Shown here piece by piece: positions 48,679-57,099 of a stretch of 64,000 nt of DNA. Made by a program: the position numbers and the translations under genes. The notes under the pieces are model-generated. The model worked only from the letters and a program-made list of their open reading frames with translations. It searched no databases and was not told where the DNA came from. Source of the DNA: Nocardioides bruguierae (GTDB taxonomy: Bacteria; Actinomycetota; Actinomycetes; Propionibacteriales; Nocardioidaceae); contig NZ_JAMOIL010000008.1 in NCBI RefSeq assembly GCF_023656415.1, positions 62,001-126,000 of the forward strand, written 5' to 3'. Within the stretch, counting starts at the first letter, position 1. Every line of letters starts with the position of its first letter.

Positions 48679-51600
48679 CGGCTGACCTCCTCGGTGACGG
48701 CGTGGCGGTACGCCAGGGATCGGGGGGCACGTCGGCGGCGGGACACCGCGAGGACGGGGACGGCGGCGAGCGCGAGCGCGCCGGGGCCCCCGGCGGTGCC
48801 GCCCGTCGTGGCGCCGCCGGAGGACCCTGCGTCCACGCCCGTCCAGGCCGTGGTGGTGCCGGCGGACGAGCCGGCCTCGGCGGCCTCGGGACCTGACCGG
48901 GGGGTGTCGGAACCGGAGCCACCTGACGTCGCTGTACCCGTCGAGGCCTGCGTCGAGTCTGCGCCGCGCGACCTGGTTGTGCCAGGGCTCCCACCCTCGG
49001 CGACCGGGCCGGAGCCGGCGACGGCACCGACCACGTCGTCGGTGGCCACCAGCTCCCAGACCCGGACGTTGGCCGTCCGGTACTGGTCGTCCAGGGCGTA
49101 GCCGCCCTGCTCGAGCGCGGCGAGCACGTAGCCGACGTTGCCGGAGACGCTGGCGTCGGAGAGGAACGAGCCGAACACGAAGACGCGCTGGGGCATCTCC
49201 ACGTCGGGCACGGCCCGCGAGGTGGCCCCGCCGATGGCCGCGCGCAGCCCCAGCTGGCGCTTGTCGCCGTCCACCTTGCCGCTGGAGACGGCGGGCAGGC
49301 CGGAGTCGTAGTAGAGCATCTCGTCCTGGAGGTAGACCGGCGCGTAGACGAGCAGGTCGTCACTGCTGCCGCTCTCGCCCTGCACCCACTCCACCGCCGA
49401 GGCGAAGTCGTAGGTGCGCGGGTTGGACTGGTTGACCTGCTGGTCGGCCAGGCCGAGCACGAGGGTGGCGACCAGCGCCGCGGGCATCAGCACCCGCACG
49501 ACCGGCCCGCGGGCCCAGGTGGCGGTGAGCCGGCTGAGCAGCAGCAGGGTCATCGGCACGGCCGCGGTGAAGTAGCGCAGCTCGAACAGCTGGCGCCGCT
49601 CGAAGCCGATCGCGAACAGGATCGCGACGGGCACCACGGTCAGCAGCGCCAGCACCCACACCTCGCGGGAGCGGCCGCGGCCCAGGCCCATGAGAGCACC
49701 GATCAGCACGACCGGCCACAGCGCCGAGACCAGCACCATCACCGAGTCGGCGTGGTAGCCCCAGATCGCCCAGATGGTGTTCGCGACGATCGCGTAGACG
49801 TCGGGGGCGTCCGAGGCGATCGCGGTGGCGTCGGTGCCGACCTGGCCGGGCGTGGTGGAGGCACCGCCGCCGGCGGCGACCACCGAGCCCAGCTGCTCGA
49901 GCGCGAACGGCACGAGCGGCAGGACGAGGACGAGCGCGCCGAGCCCGGAGACCACCCAGCGCCACCACATCCGGCGGAACGTCGGCCGCAGCACGAAGCC
50001 GAGCATGAGCGCCTGCGCGACGAGCACCGGCAGCGCGGCGAACCACTGCATGTAGACGGCCAGCGCCGAGGAGACGGCGAACACCGCCCAGTCGGCCCAG
50101 CGGCCGCGGCCGCCGTCGCGGCCCACGTCCCGCAGCACCCGGAGCTGGGCCCACGCGGCCAGCGTCGCGAAGAGCATCCAGAGCGCGTACATCCGCGCTT
50201 CCTGGGCGTACCAGACGGCGACGGGGGCCACCGAGAAGACGATCGCGGTGATGTTCGCGGTGCGGCGGTCCCACAGGTCGCGGGCGAACGCGTAGGCCAC
50301 CACGAGCAGGGCCATGCCGGCCACGAGGCTGGGCAGCCGGACGACGTACTCGGCGGTCGAGCCGGTCGCGTGCACCAGCGCCCACAGCAGCGTGTGGAAG
50401 CCGGGCGGGTGCACGTCGTTCTCGGCCAGGTCGGAGATCATCGCCCCGTAGCCCAGCTGGGCCTGGCGGATGCTGATCGCCTCGTCGATCCAGATCGAGC
50501 GGGTGACGGCGAGCCGCAGGCCCAGCCCCACGACGAGGGCCACGACCAGGAGCCAGTGCTCGGCCAGCCAGGCGCGGGCGCCGGAGCGCGGCGCGGCCAC
50601 GTCCGACGTGGCAGCAGGTGCGGGAGCAGGGTCCTCGACGGTCGGGCGGGCGTGGGTGTCCGTCATCGTCTCGGGGGCCTTCCGGTCGGTGGTGCCGCCC
50701 GCGTCGACGGCCCCCACCGTCGACGCGGGCGGAGCTGCGAAGGGGCTGAGCGCGGCCGCGCCGAGCAGCAGGAACAGGCACGCGACGAGGGTCGCGGTGA
50801 CGATCCCGGTCGCGTTCTCGGCCCGCAGCAGCAGCGCGAGCTGGAGGCCGACGGCGAGGGCGACGAGCACGGCCCCGGCCCAGGCCCGGCCGTTCATGCA
50901 CAGGCGGGCCACGAGCACCTTGGCGACGCCGAGCGCGGCCATGGCGCCCACGTAGGCGGGGGCGTAGGTCGCGGCGTCGCGGTAGGCCTCGCCGACGACG
51001 AGGGCGTAGCCGGACGCCGGGATGGCGGCGACCACGAGCAGGGCGGCCAGCGAGATGCCGGCGGCGGCGGCCAGGGCGACCGCGAGCGAGCCCTTCTGCT
51101 CGGCGCCGCTGCTGGGCATCAGCACCAGCGGGATGGTGGCGGTGGCGAAGTACGCGGCGCCGCCGATCGTGGCGACGGCCGCGATGACGCCGGCCTCGGC
51201 TCCGGGCAGCACCTTGTTGGCGATGATCACGTCCTGCGCGGCCACGACGGCGACGAGCAGGAAGGTCAGCACGGTGCCCCAGTGACCCCGGCGGGCCGCG
51301 GCCGCGTCGGCGTCGACGTGGGCGCCCCGTCCGGCCAGCAGCGCGACGGTGAGCGCGAGGTACCCGGCCGCGACCGTGCCCGCCGCGGCACCGCCGGCGC
51401 CGAGCACCGGCACCAGCGCCAGCCCGACCGCGGCGCGGCCGAACGGCTCCGTGGCCAGGGTGAGCGCGGCGCCCACGCTGCGGTGGGTGCCGTAGAGCCG
51501 GCCGCGGGCCAGCGCCAGCAGCACCGCGGACGGGGCGGAGAGCCCGAGCAGCGCCACGAGCAGCATCGGCAGCCCGACCGGCCCGGCCAGCGCGGGCGCG

Positions 51601-51926
51601 ACGGCCACACCGAGCGCGGCGAGGGCGAGCGAGCCGAGGAGCGCGCGACGCAGCAGCCGGCCGTGCAGGGCCGGGTCCATCGCGATCGCGGCGGTCACCG
51701 AGGAGGCGATGGTGTGGAGCATGACGTAGGCGCCGAGGAACGCGGTGTAGGCCGCGTAGTCGCCCGGCAGCAGCAGCCGCGCCAGCAGCACGGAGACGAC
51801 CAGGTTGCCCAGGCCCGCGACCAGCTGGCCGGCGAGCACGGCGACCTGCCGGCGTCCGGCCGTGGTGGCGGCGGCGCGGTCCCGGGCGCGCGTGCCCTCG
51901 GGGGTGCGTGAGGAGGTCAGCGTCAT
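48675..51926 (-). CDS. Fusion of polysaccharide flippase and GT39 membrane glycosyltransferase
   Basis: A 1083-residue protein joining two membrane enzymes. Residues about 28-395 are a MATE-like oligosaccharide flippase (Wzx type) with 11-12 helices, starting QVAVLAGQLVAGLGNLVVSVLLA. A 60-residue linker (about 395-455) follows, then a GT39/PMT-like transferase with the extracytoplasmic acid pair Asp481-Glu482 (SIWIDEAISIRQAQ), NDVHPPGFHTLLW, and about ten helices. A Ser/Thr/Gly-rich stretch ends with ALALAAVPVLAVSRRRRAPRS. No stop interrupts the frame. GT39 enzymes take polyprenyl-phosphate sugars. Overlaps of 4 bp on both sides show operon coupling. Flippases and GT39 are normally separate proteins. 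Confidence 0.85.
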   Translation of the reverse strand: MTLTSSRTPEGTRARDRAAATTAGRRQVAVLAGQLVAGLGNLVVSVLLARLLLPGDYAAYTAFLGAYVMLHTIASSVTAAIAMDPALHGRLLRRALLGSLALAALGVAVAPALAGPVGLPMLLVALLGLSAPSAVLLALARGRLYGTHRSVGAALTLATEPFGRAAVGLALVPVLGAGGAAAGTVAAGYLALTVALLAGRGAHVDADAAAARRGHWGTVLTFLLVAVVAAQDVIIANKVLPGAEAGVIAAVATIGGAAYFATATIPLVLMPSSGAEQKGSLAVALAAAAGISLAALLVVAAIPASGYALVVGEAYRDAATYAPAYVGAMAALGVAKVLVARLCMNGRAWAGAVLVALAVGLQLALLLRAENATGIVTATLVACLFLLLGAAALSPFAAPPASTVGAVDAGGTTDRKAPETMTDTHARPTVEDPAPAPAATSDVAAPRSGARAWLAEHWLLVVALVVGLGLRLAVTRSIWIDEAISIRQAQLGYGAMISDLAENDVHPPGFHTLLWALVHATGSTAEYVVRLPSLVAGMALLVVAYAFARDLWDRRTANITAIVFSVAPVAVWYAQEARMYALWMLFATLAAWAQLRVLRDVGRDGGRGRWADWAVFAVSSALAVYMQWFAALPVLVAQALMLGFVLRPTFRRMWWRWVVSGLGALVLVLPLVPFALEQLGSVVAAGGGASTTPGQVGTDATAIASDAPDVYAIVANTIWAIWGYHADSVMVLVSALWPVVLIGALMGLGRGRSREVWVLALLTVVPVAILFAIGFERRQLFELRYFTAAVPMTLLLLSRLTATWARGPVVRVLMPAALVATLVLGLADQQVNQSNPRTYDFASAVEWVQGESGSSDDLLVYAPVYLQDEMLYYDSGLPAVSSGKVDGDKRQLGLRAAIGGATSRAVPDVEMPQRVFVFGSFLSDASVSGNVGYVLAALEQGGYALDDQYRTANVRVWELVATDDVVGAVAGSGPVAEGGSPGTTRSRGADSTQASTGTATSGGSGSDTPRSGPEAAEAGSSAGTTTAWTGVDAGSSGGATTGGTAGGPGALALAAVPVLAVSRRRRAPRSLAYRHAVTEEVSR
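50666..50730 (-). other. Fusion junction: 14-bp inverted repeat and internal ATG
   Basis: A perfect stem GCCCGCGTCGACGG-CCCCCA-CCGTCGACGCGGGC (50697-50730, loop 6) lies in the linker-coding DNA. ATG 50664-50666 follows about 30 nt later, with GGAAGG 11 nt before it, and would start a separate 662-residue GT39 protein beginning MTDTHARP. This looks like a former intergenic region now read in frame. Confidence 0.6.
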
Positions 51927-53011
51927 CGGGTCACCCCCGTGGGGCGCAGGCGCGAGGCCTGGAGCGCGGAGTTGTGGCTGGGGTGCCCGCTGGTGCCGGC
52001 GCCCTCGGAGAGCAGCAGCACGAGCAGGTCGAGCACCTCGCCGGCGGCGGCCACCTGCTCGCGCACGGCGGAGAGCCCGCGGTCGCCGAGGTGGGCGAGC
52101 AGCCCGCCGGCGCGCTGGCCGGTGGGCCAGGGCGTGACCGGGGTGCGGGCGGCCGCGGCGGCCAGCAGCGTCTCGGCGTCGGCGGCGAAGACCCGGGCCG
52201 AGGCCGCGAGCAGGTCGCGCTGGGCGCGCAGCGACGGCGAGGGTGGCAGGACGGCGGCCGAGAGCCCCTTCGCCCGCAGGCCGAGCGCCAGCGACTGGGC
52301 GGCGTCGAGGTCCGCCCCGGCCGCGCTGCCGGGGCGGCGGGCCTGCACGGCCAGCCGCTCGGGCAGCAGCCCGCCGGCGGCGGCGCGGTGCAGGTCGAGG
52401 GCGATCCGGTCGGCGAGGACCGCCGGGCCTCCCCCGCCCACGAGGGTGGCGTCGTCCACCACGACCAGGGCGCCGAACGTGGCCGGGCCCTCCGTGCGGA
52501 CCGGCAGGTCCTGGAGGTCGTGCCAGCCCAGGTGCGCCCCGACCCGGATGGGCGTGGGCAGCCCGGCGGCGGCGAGCCGCGCGGCGGACTCGGCGGAGTC
52601 GAGCACCGTGAGCGAGGAGCCGGCCAGGAGCCGGCGGGCCGTGCCCTCGCGGCGCGGGGACAGCTTGCCGACGCCGAGGTCGACGAACGCGACGCGGCGG
52701 CCGGCGGCCCGGTAGGCCTGGCTCAGCGTGGAGAGCGAGCGCAGGGAGAGCAGGGACTCCCGACGGCCGGCCAGCGGGCGGCCGCCGAGCACGACGAGGG
52801 TGTCGGTGTGGCCGGCCGAGCGCAGCAGGTGCGGCAGGTCCGCCGGCACGGTCGGGACGCCGGTGACGCGGGCGGTGCGCTGCGGGTCGGCGGTGGCGGC
52901 GGCCACGTCGATGCCGTCGATGCCACCGACCTCGCGGGCGACGACGGCCAGGGCGGTGTCGTCGGCGTTCTCACGCCACGGCGTGGTCTGCAGGATCAGT
53001 GCTGCGCTCAT
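51923..53011 (-). CDS. Polysaccharide pyruvyl transferase-like protein
   Basis: A 362-residue protein. The pattern resembles CsaB-type pyruvyl transferases: WRENADDTALAVVAREVGG for the GD-x-A-L region, TDTLVVLGGRPLAGRRESLLSLRSLS for the central GGG segment (pieces: LVVLGGRPL, SLLSLRSLSTLSQAYRAAG), and AFVDLGVGKLS. The C-terminal half has a second Rossmann-like unit. The similarity is moderate, so a related sugar-modifying enzyme is possible. The family adds pyruvate ketals to cell-wall glycans. The start overlaps the GT4 gene by 41 bp, and the stop overlaps the fusion gene start by 4 bp. Confidence 0.6.
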   Translation of the reverse strand: MSAALILQTTPWRENADDTALAVVAREVGGIDGIDVAAATADPQRTARVTGVPTVPADLPHLLRSAGHTDTLVVLGGRPLAGRRESLLSLRSLSTLSQAYRAAGRRVAFVDLGVGKLSPRREGTARRLLAGSSLTVLDSAESAARLAAAGLPTPIRVGAHLGWHDLQDLPVRTEGPATFGALVVVDDATLVGGGGPAVLADRIALDLHRAAAGGLLPERLAVQARRPGSAAGADLDAAQSLALGLRAKGLSAAVLPPSPSLRAQRDLLAASARVFAADAETLLAAAAARTPVTPWPTGQRAGGLLAHLGDRGLSAVREQVAAAGEVLDLLVLLLSEGAGTSGHPSHNSALQASRLRPTGVTR

Positions 53012-54308
53012 CGGTCACCTCCTGGCTCTCGGGAGCGGCGGGGGCGGTAGGGGCGGGCAGGGCCGCGTCGTCGACGGCCTCGTACAGGGCGGCGTGCCGA
53101 CGCGCGACGGCCGGCCAGGTGCGGTCGGCGGCGAGGGCGTCGGTGCGCCCGCGCAGGGCGGCCAGCGCGCCGCCGTCCGCGGCGAGGGCGTCGAGGCGGG
53201 CCGCCCAGTCGGCGGCCTCCCCGCGCCCCCCGACGGAGAGCGCCGGCACGCCGATCACCTCGGCCAGGCGCGGCGAGAGCACCATCGGGGTGCGGTGCGC
53301 CAGCGCCAGCGCCAGCGGCCCGGAGGAGGCGTGCGGCTCGGGGTAGTTCAGGCAGAGGACGTCGGCGGCGCGGAACCAGTCGGCCACGTCGGCGTCGGGG
53401 ACGAATCCGGTGAAGCGGGCGCGGTGGCCGTAGGTGGCGATCAGCCGCTCCTCGTAGTCGTCGCCCTGCGCGGCCAGCCGCGGGTGGGTGCCGCCGGCGA
53501 CGACGACCTGCACGTCCTCCTGCGTCATGGTGGCCGCGGTGAGCACCGTCTCGAGGCCCTTGTACGGGGCCACGAAGCCGAAGCTCATCGCCACGAGGGC
53601 GTCACCGGTGACGCCGAGGCGCTCGCGGGCGCCCTCGCGGGAGCCGGGCTCCGGCACCTCGATCCCGTGCGGCACCACGACGGCGCCCGGCACCAGCCGC
53701 TCGAACGCCGGCTCGTGCACGATCGTGGTGCTGGCCAGGCGCGGCAGCGCCCGCTGGACGCCGGCGATCGCGGCCCGCGCGGCCACGGGCGGCACGCCGA
53801 TCCGGTGCATCCGGGTGTACTCGGCGGTGACCTTCGCCGGGTCGACGACCTGGTGCATCGTCAGGGTCAGCGGGGCCCCGGCGCGGCGGTGGTGCGCGAG
53901 CGCCGCGACGGTCACGGGCAGCCCGGAGGCGCCGTGGTAGAGGAACAGCTCGAACTGGAGGTGCACCTGCGCGGCACCCGTGGCGCGGGCCGCGGCCAGG
54001 GCGTCGCGGACGGCGGCGGGCCGGCCGCTGGTGAAGGCCCGGCGCACCTCCACGGGGCCGTCGTGGCCCACCGCGGGCTCGCCCTCGAGCACGGGCGCGA
54101 CCACGCACACCGCCAGGCCGGCGTCCGCGAGGGCGTGGGCGAGGTTGGCGGTGTAGGAGGCGACGCCGGAGTCGCCGTCGTGCCGCGAGCCGAGGCGCGG
54201 GTAGAGGCTGACGATCGCCACGTCGGGCGTGGTGCTGCCGGTCGTGCCGGTGCTGGTGCCGGTGCTGGTGCCGGCGGTGCTGCGGGGGGACGCGGGGTGC
54301 TCAGGCAC
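52971..54308 (-). CDS. Glycosyltransferase family 4
   Basis: A 445-residue GT-B enzyme. A low-complexity Ser/Thr/Gly N-terminus made of STGT repeats leads to DVAIVSLYPRLGSRHDGDSGVASYTANLA, the acceptor-side glycine loop (quoted in part). MHQVVDPAKVTAEY and VVPHGIEVPEPGSREGAR follow, then the nucleotide-sugar half with MSFGFVAPYKGLET, LCLNYPEPHASSGPLALALA, in which the usual E-x7-E pair is only partly kept. Likely adds a hexose to the growing lipid-linked oligosaccharide. GTG 54308 overlaps the end of the GT2 gene by 8 bp. Confidence 0.82.
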   Translation of the reverse strand: MPEHPASPRSTAGTSTGTSTGTTGSTTPDVAIVSLYPRLGSRHDGDSGVASYTANLAHALADAGLAVCVVAPVLEGEPAVGHDGPVEVRRAFTSGRPAAVRDALAAARATGAAQVHLQFELFLYHGASGLPVTVAALAHHRRAGAPLTLTMHQVVDPAKVTAEYTRMHRIGVPPVAARAAIAGVQRALPRLASTTIVHEPAFERLVPGAVVVPHGIEVPEPGSREGARERLGVTGDALVAMSFGFVAPYKGLETVLTAATMTQEDVQVVVAGGTHPRLAAQGDDYEERLIATYGHRARFTGFVPDADVADWFRAADVLCLNYPEPHASSGPLALALAHRTPMVLSPRLAEVIGVPALSVGGRGEAADWAARLDALAADGGALAALRGRTDALAADRTWPAVARRHAALYEAVDDAALPAPTAPAAPESQEVTDERSTDPADHAVA

Positions 54309-55239
54309 GGGAGGCCTCCTGGGCGAGGGGATCGGGGGTGCGCGGGTCGTGGGCGTAGGTGTCGGGCGCGTAGGCCGCGCGCGTGCCGGCGGTCGGGTGC
54401 GGCAGCGGCTCGGGGAACCGGCCACCCCCGGCCCCGTCCGTGCCGAGCCCCGCGTCGATCACGGGCATCTCGCCGGTCGCGGGCGAGCCGGCGCCGGCGG
54501 GCAGCGACTCCACGAGGGCCTTGGCAGGCATCCGCACGGGGACGACGCGGTGGTGCAGCCAGAGGCGGCCCAGGGAGGCCGCCATGCGCACCGAGTCCGA
54601 CAGGGCGTCGACGCGGGAGCCGTCGCGGTCGATCCACACCGTCGGCATCTCGGCCACGGTGAGGTCGAGCGCCCGGGCGGTGACCAGGAGGTCGACGTCG
54701 AAGACGAAGTCGCGGCTGGAGACCAGCGGCATGATCCGCTCGGCGGCGGTGCGGGTGAGCACCTTGGCCCCGCACTGGGTGTCGAAGAACGGCAGCCCGA
54801 ACAGGCGACGCACCGCGGCCTGGAACCCGACGCTGGTCACCTTGCGCTTGAGCGAGCGCGGCCGCGGCAGCACGGACGCGGGGTGGAAGCGGGAGGCGAT
54901 GGCGATGTCGGCCTCGGTCTCGTCCAGGGTCCGGGCGAGCAGCGCGATCTCCTCGGGCGGGGTGGAGCAGTCGGCGTCGACGAAGGCCACCTGGTCGGCC
55001 GTGCTGGCGCGCATGGCCTCGGCGAGCACGCCGCCCTTGCCGAGCCGCGGGTACTCGGTGAAGCGGATGCGGGGGTCGTGGACCGCCGCCGCGGCGACGA
55101 TGTCGCGGGTGCCGTCGGTGCAGTCGTCGAGGGCGACGGTGATGACGAGGTCGGGGTCGGACAGCTCGGTGTACGCGTGCAGCGTCTGTCCGATGCGGTG
55201 CTGCTCGTTGTGCGCGGGAATGACGATCTCGATCGACAC
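54301..55239 (-). CDS. Glycosyltransferase family 2, dolichyl-phosphate glucosyltransferase-like
   Basis: A 312-residue GT-A enzyme and first gene of the operon. IEIVIPAHNEQHRIGQTL opens the fold, then VALDDCTDGTRDIV, YPRLGKGGVLAEAM and the metal site VAFVDADCSTPP. FFDTQCGAKVLTR and SRDFVFDVDLLV are as in polyprenyl-phosphate glucose synthases of the DPG/ALG5 type. It lacks membrane helices. It could load a sugar onto polyprenyl phosphate for use by the GT39 domain encoded two genes on, which would explain their linkage. GTG 55239 has AGGAG 8 nt upstream. The C-terminal tail is Pro/Gly/Thr-rich. Confidence 0.87.
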   Translation of the reverse strand: MSIEIVIPAHNEQHRIGQTLHAYTELSDPDLVITVALDDCTDGTRDIVAAAAVHDPRIRFTEYPRLGKGGVLAEAMRASTADQVAFVDADCSTPPEEIALLARTLDETEADIAIASRFHPASVLPRPRSLKRKVTSVGFQAAVRRLFGLPFFDTQCGAKVLTRTAAERIMPLVSSRDFVFDVDLLVTARALDLTVAEMPTVWIDRDGSRVDALSDSVRMAASLGRLWLHHRVVPVRMPAKALVESLPAGAGSPATGEMPVIDAGLGTDGAGGGRFPEPLPHPTAGTRAAYAPDTYAHDPRTPDPLAQEASRA

Positions 55240-55426
55240 GGGATGCTCCTGGTGCTCCTCTACGTCACGACGGCCGCGCCCGACCGGGTGGTGGGGCACG
55301 CGACGTCGCGTTCGGGTGGGAACGCCGGCGCCACCCGGCGTCGTCGTCGACGTCACGGGTGGAAGGGCTCGGGCTGCCTCGTGGTGTGCGTCGCAGCGCC
55401 CTCCGATACCCGGGAGGGGGCTGCGG

Positions 55427-55445
55427 GACCGGGGGGGACCCGGTC
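55427..55445. other. Hairpin GACCGGG-N5-CCCGGTC in the operon leader
   Basis: Perfect 7-bp stem with GGGGA loop, about 190 nt before the first gene of the glycan operon. Confidence 0.45.
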
Positions 55446-55702
55446 GTGTCAGGGAACTGCGTTCGAGGTGGCGAGGTCGTGCGGGCGGTGCTGCTCCGTC
55501 GTCCTTCGGCGGCGGGCCCGGGCTGCGCTGGCGTCCTCACCGTGTCGAGCCACAAGGCGGCTGTGCAAGCGCGGATCGCTGTGACGCACGGCTCCGGACC
55601 GGCCGGGTGAGGGCCGTCCTGGCCGTTCCACGTGGAGGATCGACGCGGGACCCGGACCGTTACGTGACGAAGGACGCTTCTCGTTCCGTCCCCGGAATCG
55701 GG

Positions 55703-55749
55703 TAAACATGAGAATTGGCCTGGATTTCGGTGGCGCTCCTCTCAGTTTA
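55703..55749. promoter_or_regulatory. AT-rich inverted repeat TAAACATGAGA ... TCTCAGTTTA
   Basis: Arms at 55703-55713 and 55740-55749 differ by one inserted base and are 26 nt apart. The stretch is strikingly AT-rich for this genome, as expected for a promoter or regulator-binding region of the glycan operon. Confidence 0.5.
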
Positions 55750-55946
55750 GGCCGCCGTCCCGGACGTCTCGCACCACCCCGGGGCCGACCGCGAGGCCCC
55801 TGCAGGGCCCGCCACGGCTCCGTCGGGCCGCCGGCCCAGGCCCGCACGACGGCTCCGGGCACGGCACCCAGGGGCGGGCCACGCGACCCGGACCCCGCCC
55901 GGAGAGGCGGGTGGTCGCGACCCGCCACGGCTGCGACGATGCGGGC

Positions 55947-57086
55947 GTGACACCCCCTGCTCCGACCCCCTCCGAGGAGCCCGTCCCCGGGCCCGCCGCC
56001 GACGACCAGCCGACCCCGCTGGGATGGCCAGCCCGTGCCGAGGACGCCGTCGACGCGGTGCTCGGCCGGGCGCTGCGCGGGCGCGGCTGGACCGAGCGGG
56101 TGCTGCCCGCGCCGGGCTACGGCCTGGAGGGCGCATGGGTACGGGTGTTCGCCCGAGTGCTGCTCGCGCCCCCGCCGGAGGAGGGCGACCGCGAGCCCGC
56201 CCGCTCCGCCGAGGAGCCCGCGCCCCGGGGCTGGCGCCGCTTCACCGTGCAGTCCGTCTCCGACACCGAGGTCACGGTGGACGTCGGCGGGCGCACCGTG
56301 CTGCTGCGCACGAACCGCGAGGGCTACGTGGACGCGCGCCTCGACGTGCCGCTGCCGCCCGGGCCCACCGAGGTCTCCTTCTCGGTGCCCGGCCGGCCCC
56401 CGGTCTCGGCCACGCTGCACGTGGTCGCCGCCGACGCCCGGCTCGGCCTCGTCTCCGACCTCGACGACACGGTGATCGTCACGGTGCTCCCCCGCCGGCT
56501 CCAGGCGCTGCGCAACGCGTTCCTCTCCCGCGAGGACTCCCGCCGGCCCGTGCCGGGGATGTCCCGGCTCTACGAGGAGGTGCTCGGCGAGGACACCGGC
56601 ACCGGCGAGGCGTTCTGCGTCTACCTCTCCACCGGCGCCTGGAACGTGGCGCCCGCGATCGAGCGGTTCCTGCGGCGCCACGGCTACCCCGCGGGCCCGA
56701 TGCTGCTCACCGACTGGGGGCCCACCGCCGGGCGCTGGTTCCGCAGCGGGGTCGCCCACAAGCGCGGCGAGCTGCGACGCCTGCTGAACGACCTTCCCCA
56801 CCTCACCTGGCTGCTGGTCGGCGACGACGGCCAGCACGACCCGGAGACCTACGCCGACCTCGCCGTCGAGCACCCGGACCGGGTCGCGGGCGTGCTGCTG
56901 CGGGACCTGCCGGCCACCGAGGCCGCGACCCGCTCCCTCCCGGGCCACGTGCACGCCCGGCGCCGGGCCACGGCCGCGGCGCGGGCGGTCGGCGTCCCCG
57001 TCGTCCACGGGGCGGACGGGGACGTGCTGCGGCGCCGGCTGCCCGAGCTGCCGCGGCTGCGGCGCCTGCGGGGCGGGCGGGCCTAG
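55947..57086 (+). CDS. App1-family phosphatidate phosphatase-like protein (DUF2183)
   Basis: A 379-residue protein with the App1 catalytic domain in the second half: LGLVSDLDDTVIVTVLP holds the DxDxT haloacid-dehalogenase motif, VYLSTGAWNVAPAIERFL the second motif, and LLVGDDGQHDPETYAD the GDD acidic motif, all needed for phosphatase activity. The N-terminal half carries a beta-rich domain (WRRFTVQSVSDTEVTVDVGG). In yeast App1 dephosphorylates phosphatidate; bacterial substrates are unproven. No signal peptide. GACGAT ends 6 nt before GTG 55947, so the mRNA may be leaderless. It converges on the FUSC gene, 13 bp away. Confidence 0.87.
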   Translation: MTPPAPTPSEEPVPGPAADDQPTPLGWPARAEDAVDAVLGRALRGRGWTERVLPAPGYGLEGAWVRVFARVLLAPPPEEGDREPARSAEEPAPRGWRRFTVQSVSDTEVTVDVGGRTVLLRTNREGYVDARLDVPLPPGPTEVSFSVPGRPPVSATLHVVAADARLGLVSDLDDTVIVTVLPRRLQALRNAFLSREDSRRPVPGMSRLYEEVLGEDTGTGEAFCVYLSTGAWNVAPAIERFLRRHGYPAGPMLLTDWGPTAGRWFRSGVAHKRGELRRLLNDLPHLTWLLVGDDGQHDPETYADLAVEHPDRVAGVLLRDLPATEAATRSLPGHVHARRRATAAARAVGVPVVHGADGDVLRRRLPELPRLRRLRGGRA

Positions 57087-57099
57087 CCGCTCCTCGGCG

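Larger units (their letters stand above)
55240..55946. other. 707-bp divergent gap upstream of the glycan operon
   Basis: No protein gene is supported. It contains a 7-bp hairpin (55427-55445), several GC-rich stems, and an AT-rich patch at 55695-55755 with an inverted repeat. The App1-family gene on the other side starts with GACGAT 6 nt before GTG 55947. If the operon promoter lies in the AT-rich patch, the leader is about 460 nt. I could not match a known riboswitch. Confidence 0.55.

Noticed and set aside
48675..48800. LPxTG sortase signal at the end of the fusion protein
   Set aside because: Hydrophobic stretch and Arg cluster are there, but no LPxTG or close variant precedes them.
49752..51911. 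A 719-codon open frame antisense to the flippase-GT39 fusion
   Set aside because: Gly/Arg/Asp/Gln-rich shadow with no motif; the other strand carries clear membrane-protein signatures.
52971..53011. Frameshift between the GT4 and pyruvyl-transferase-like genes
   Set aside because: The 41-bp overlap is longer than the others in the operon, but each protein has a sensible start and end and distinct motifs. A normal overlap is more likely than a sequencing error.
55240..55946. c-di-GMP or c-di-AMP riboswitch in the glycan operon leader
   Set aside because: The conserved cores of those classes are not recognisable. Only general folding potential can be seen.
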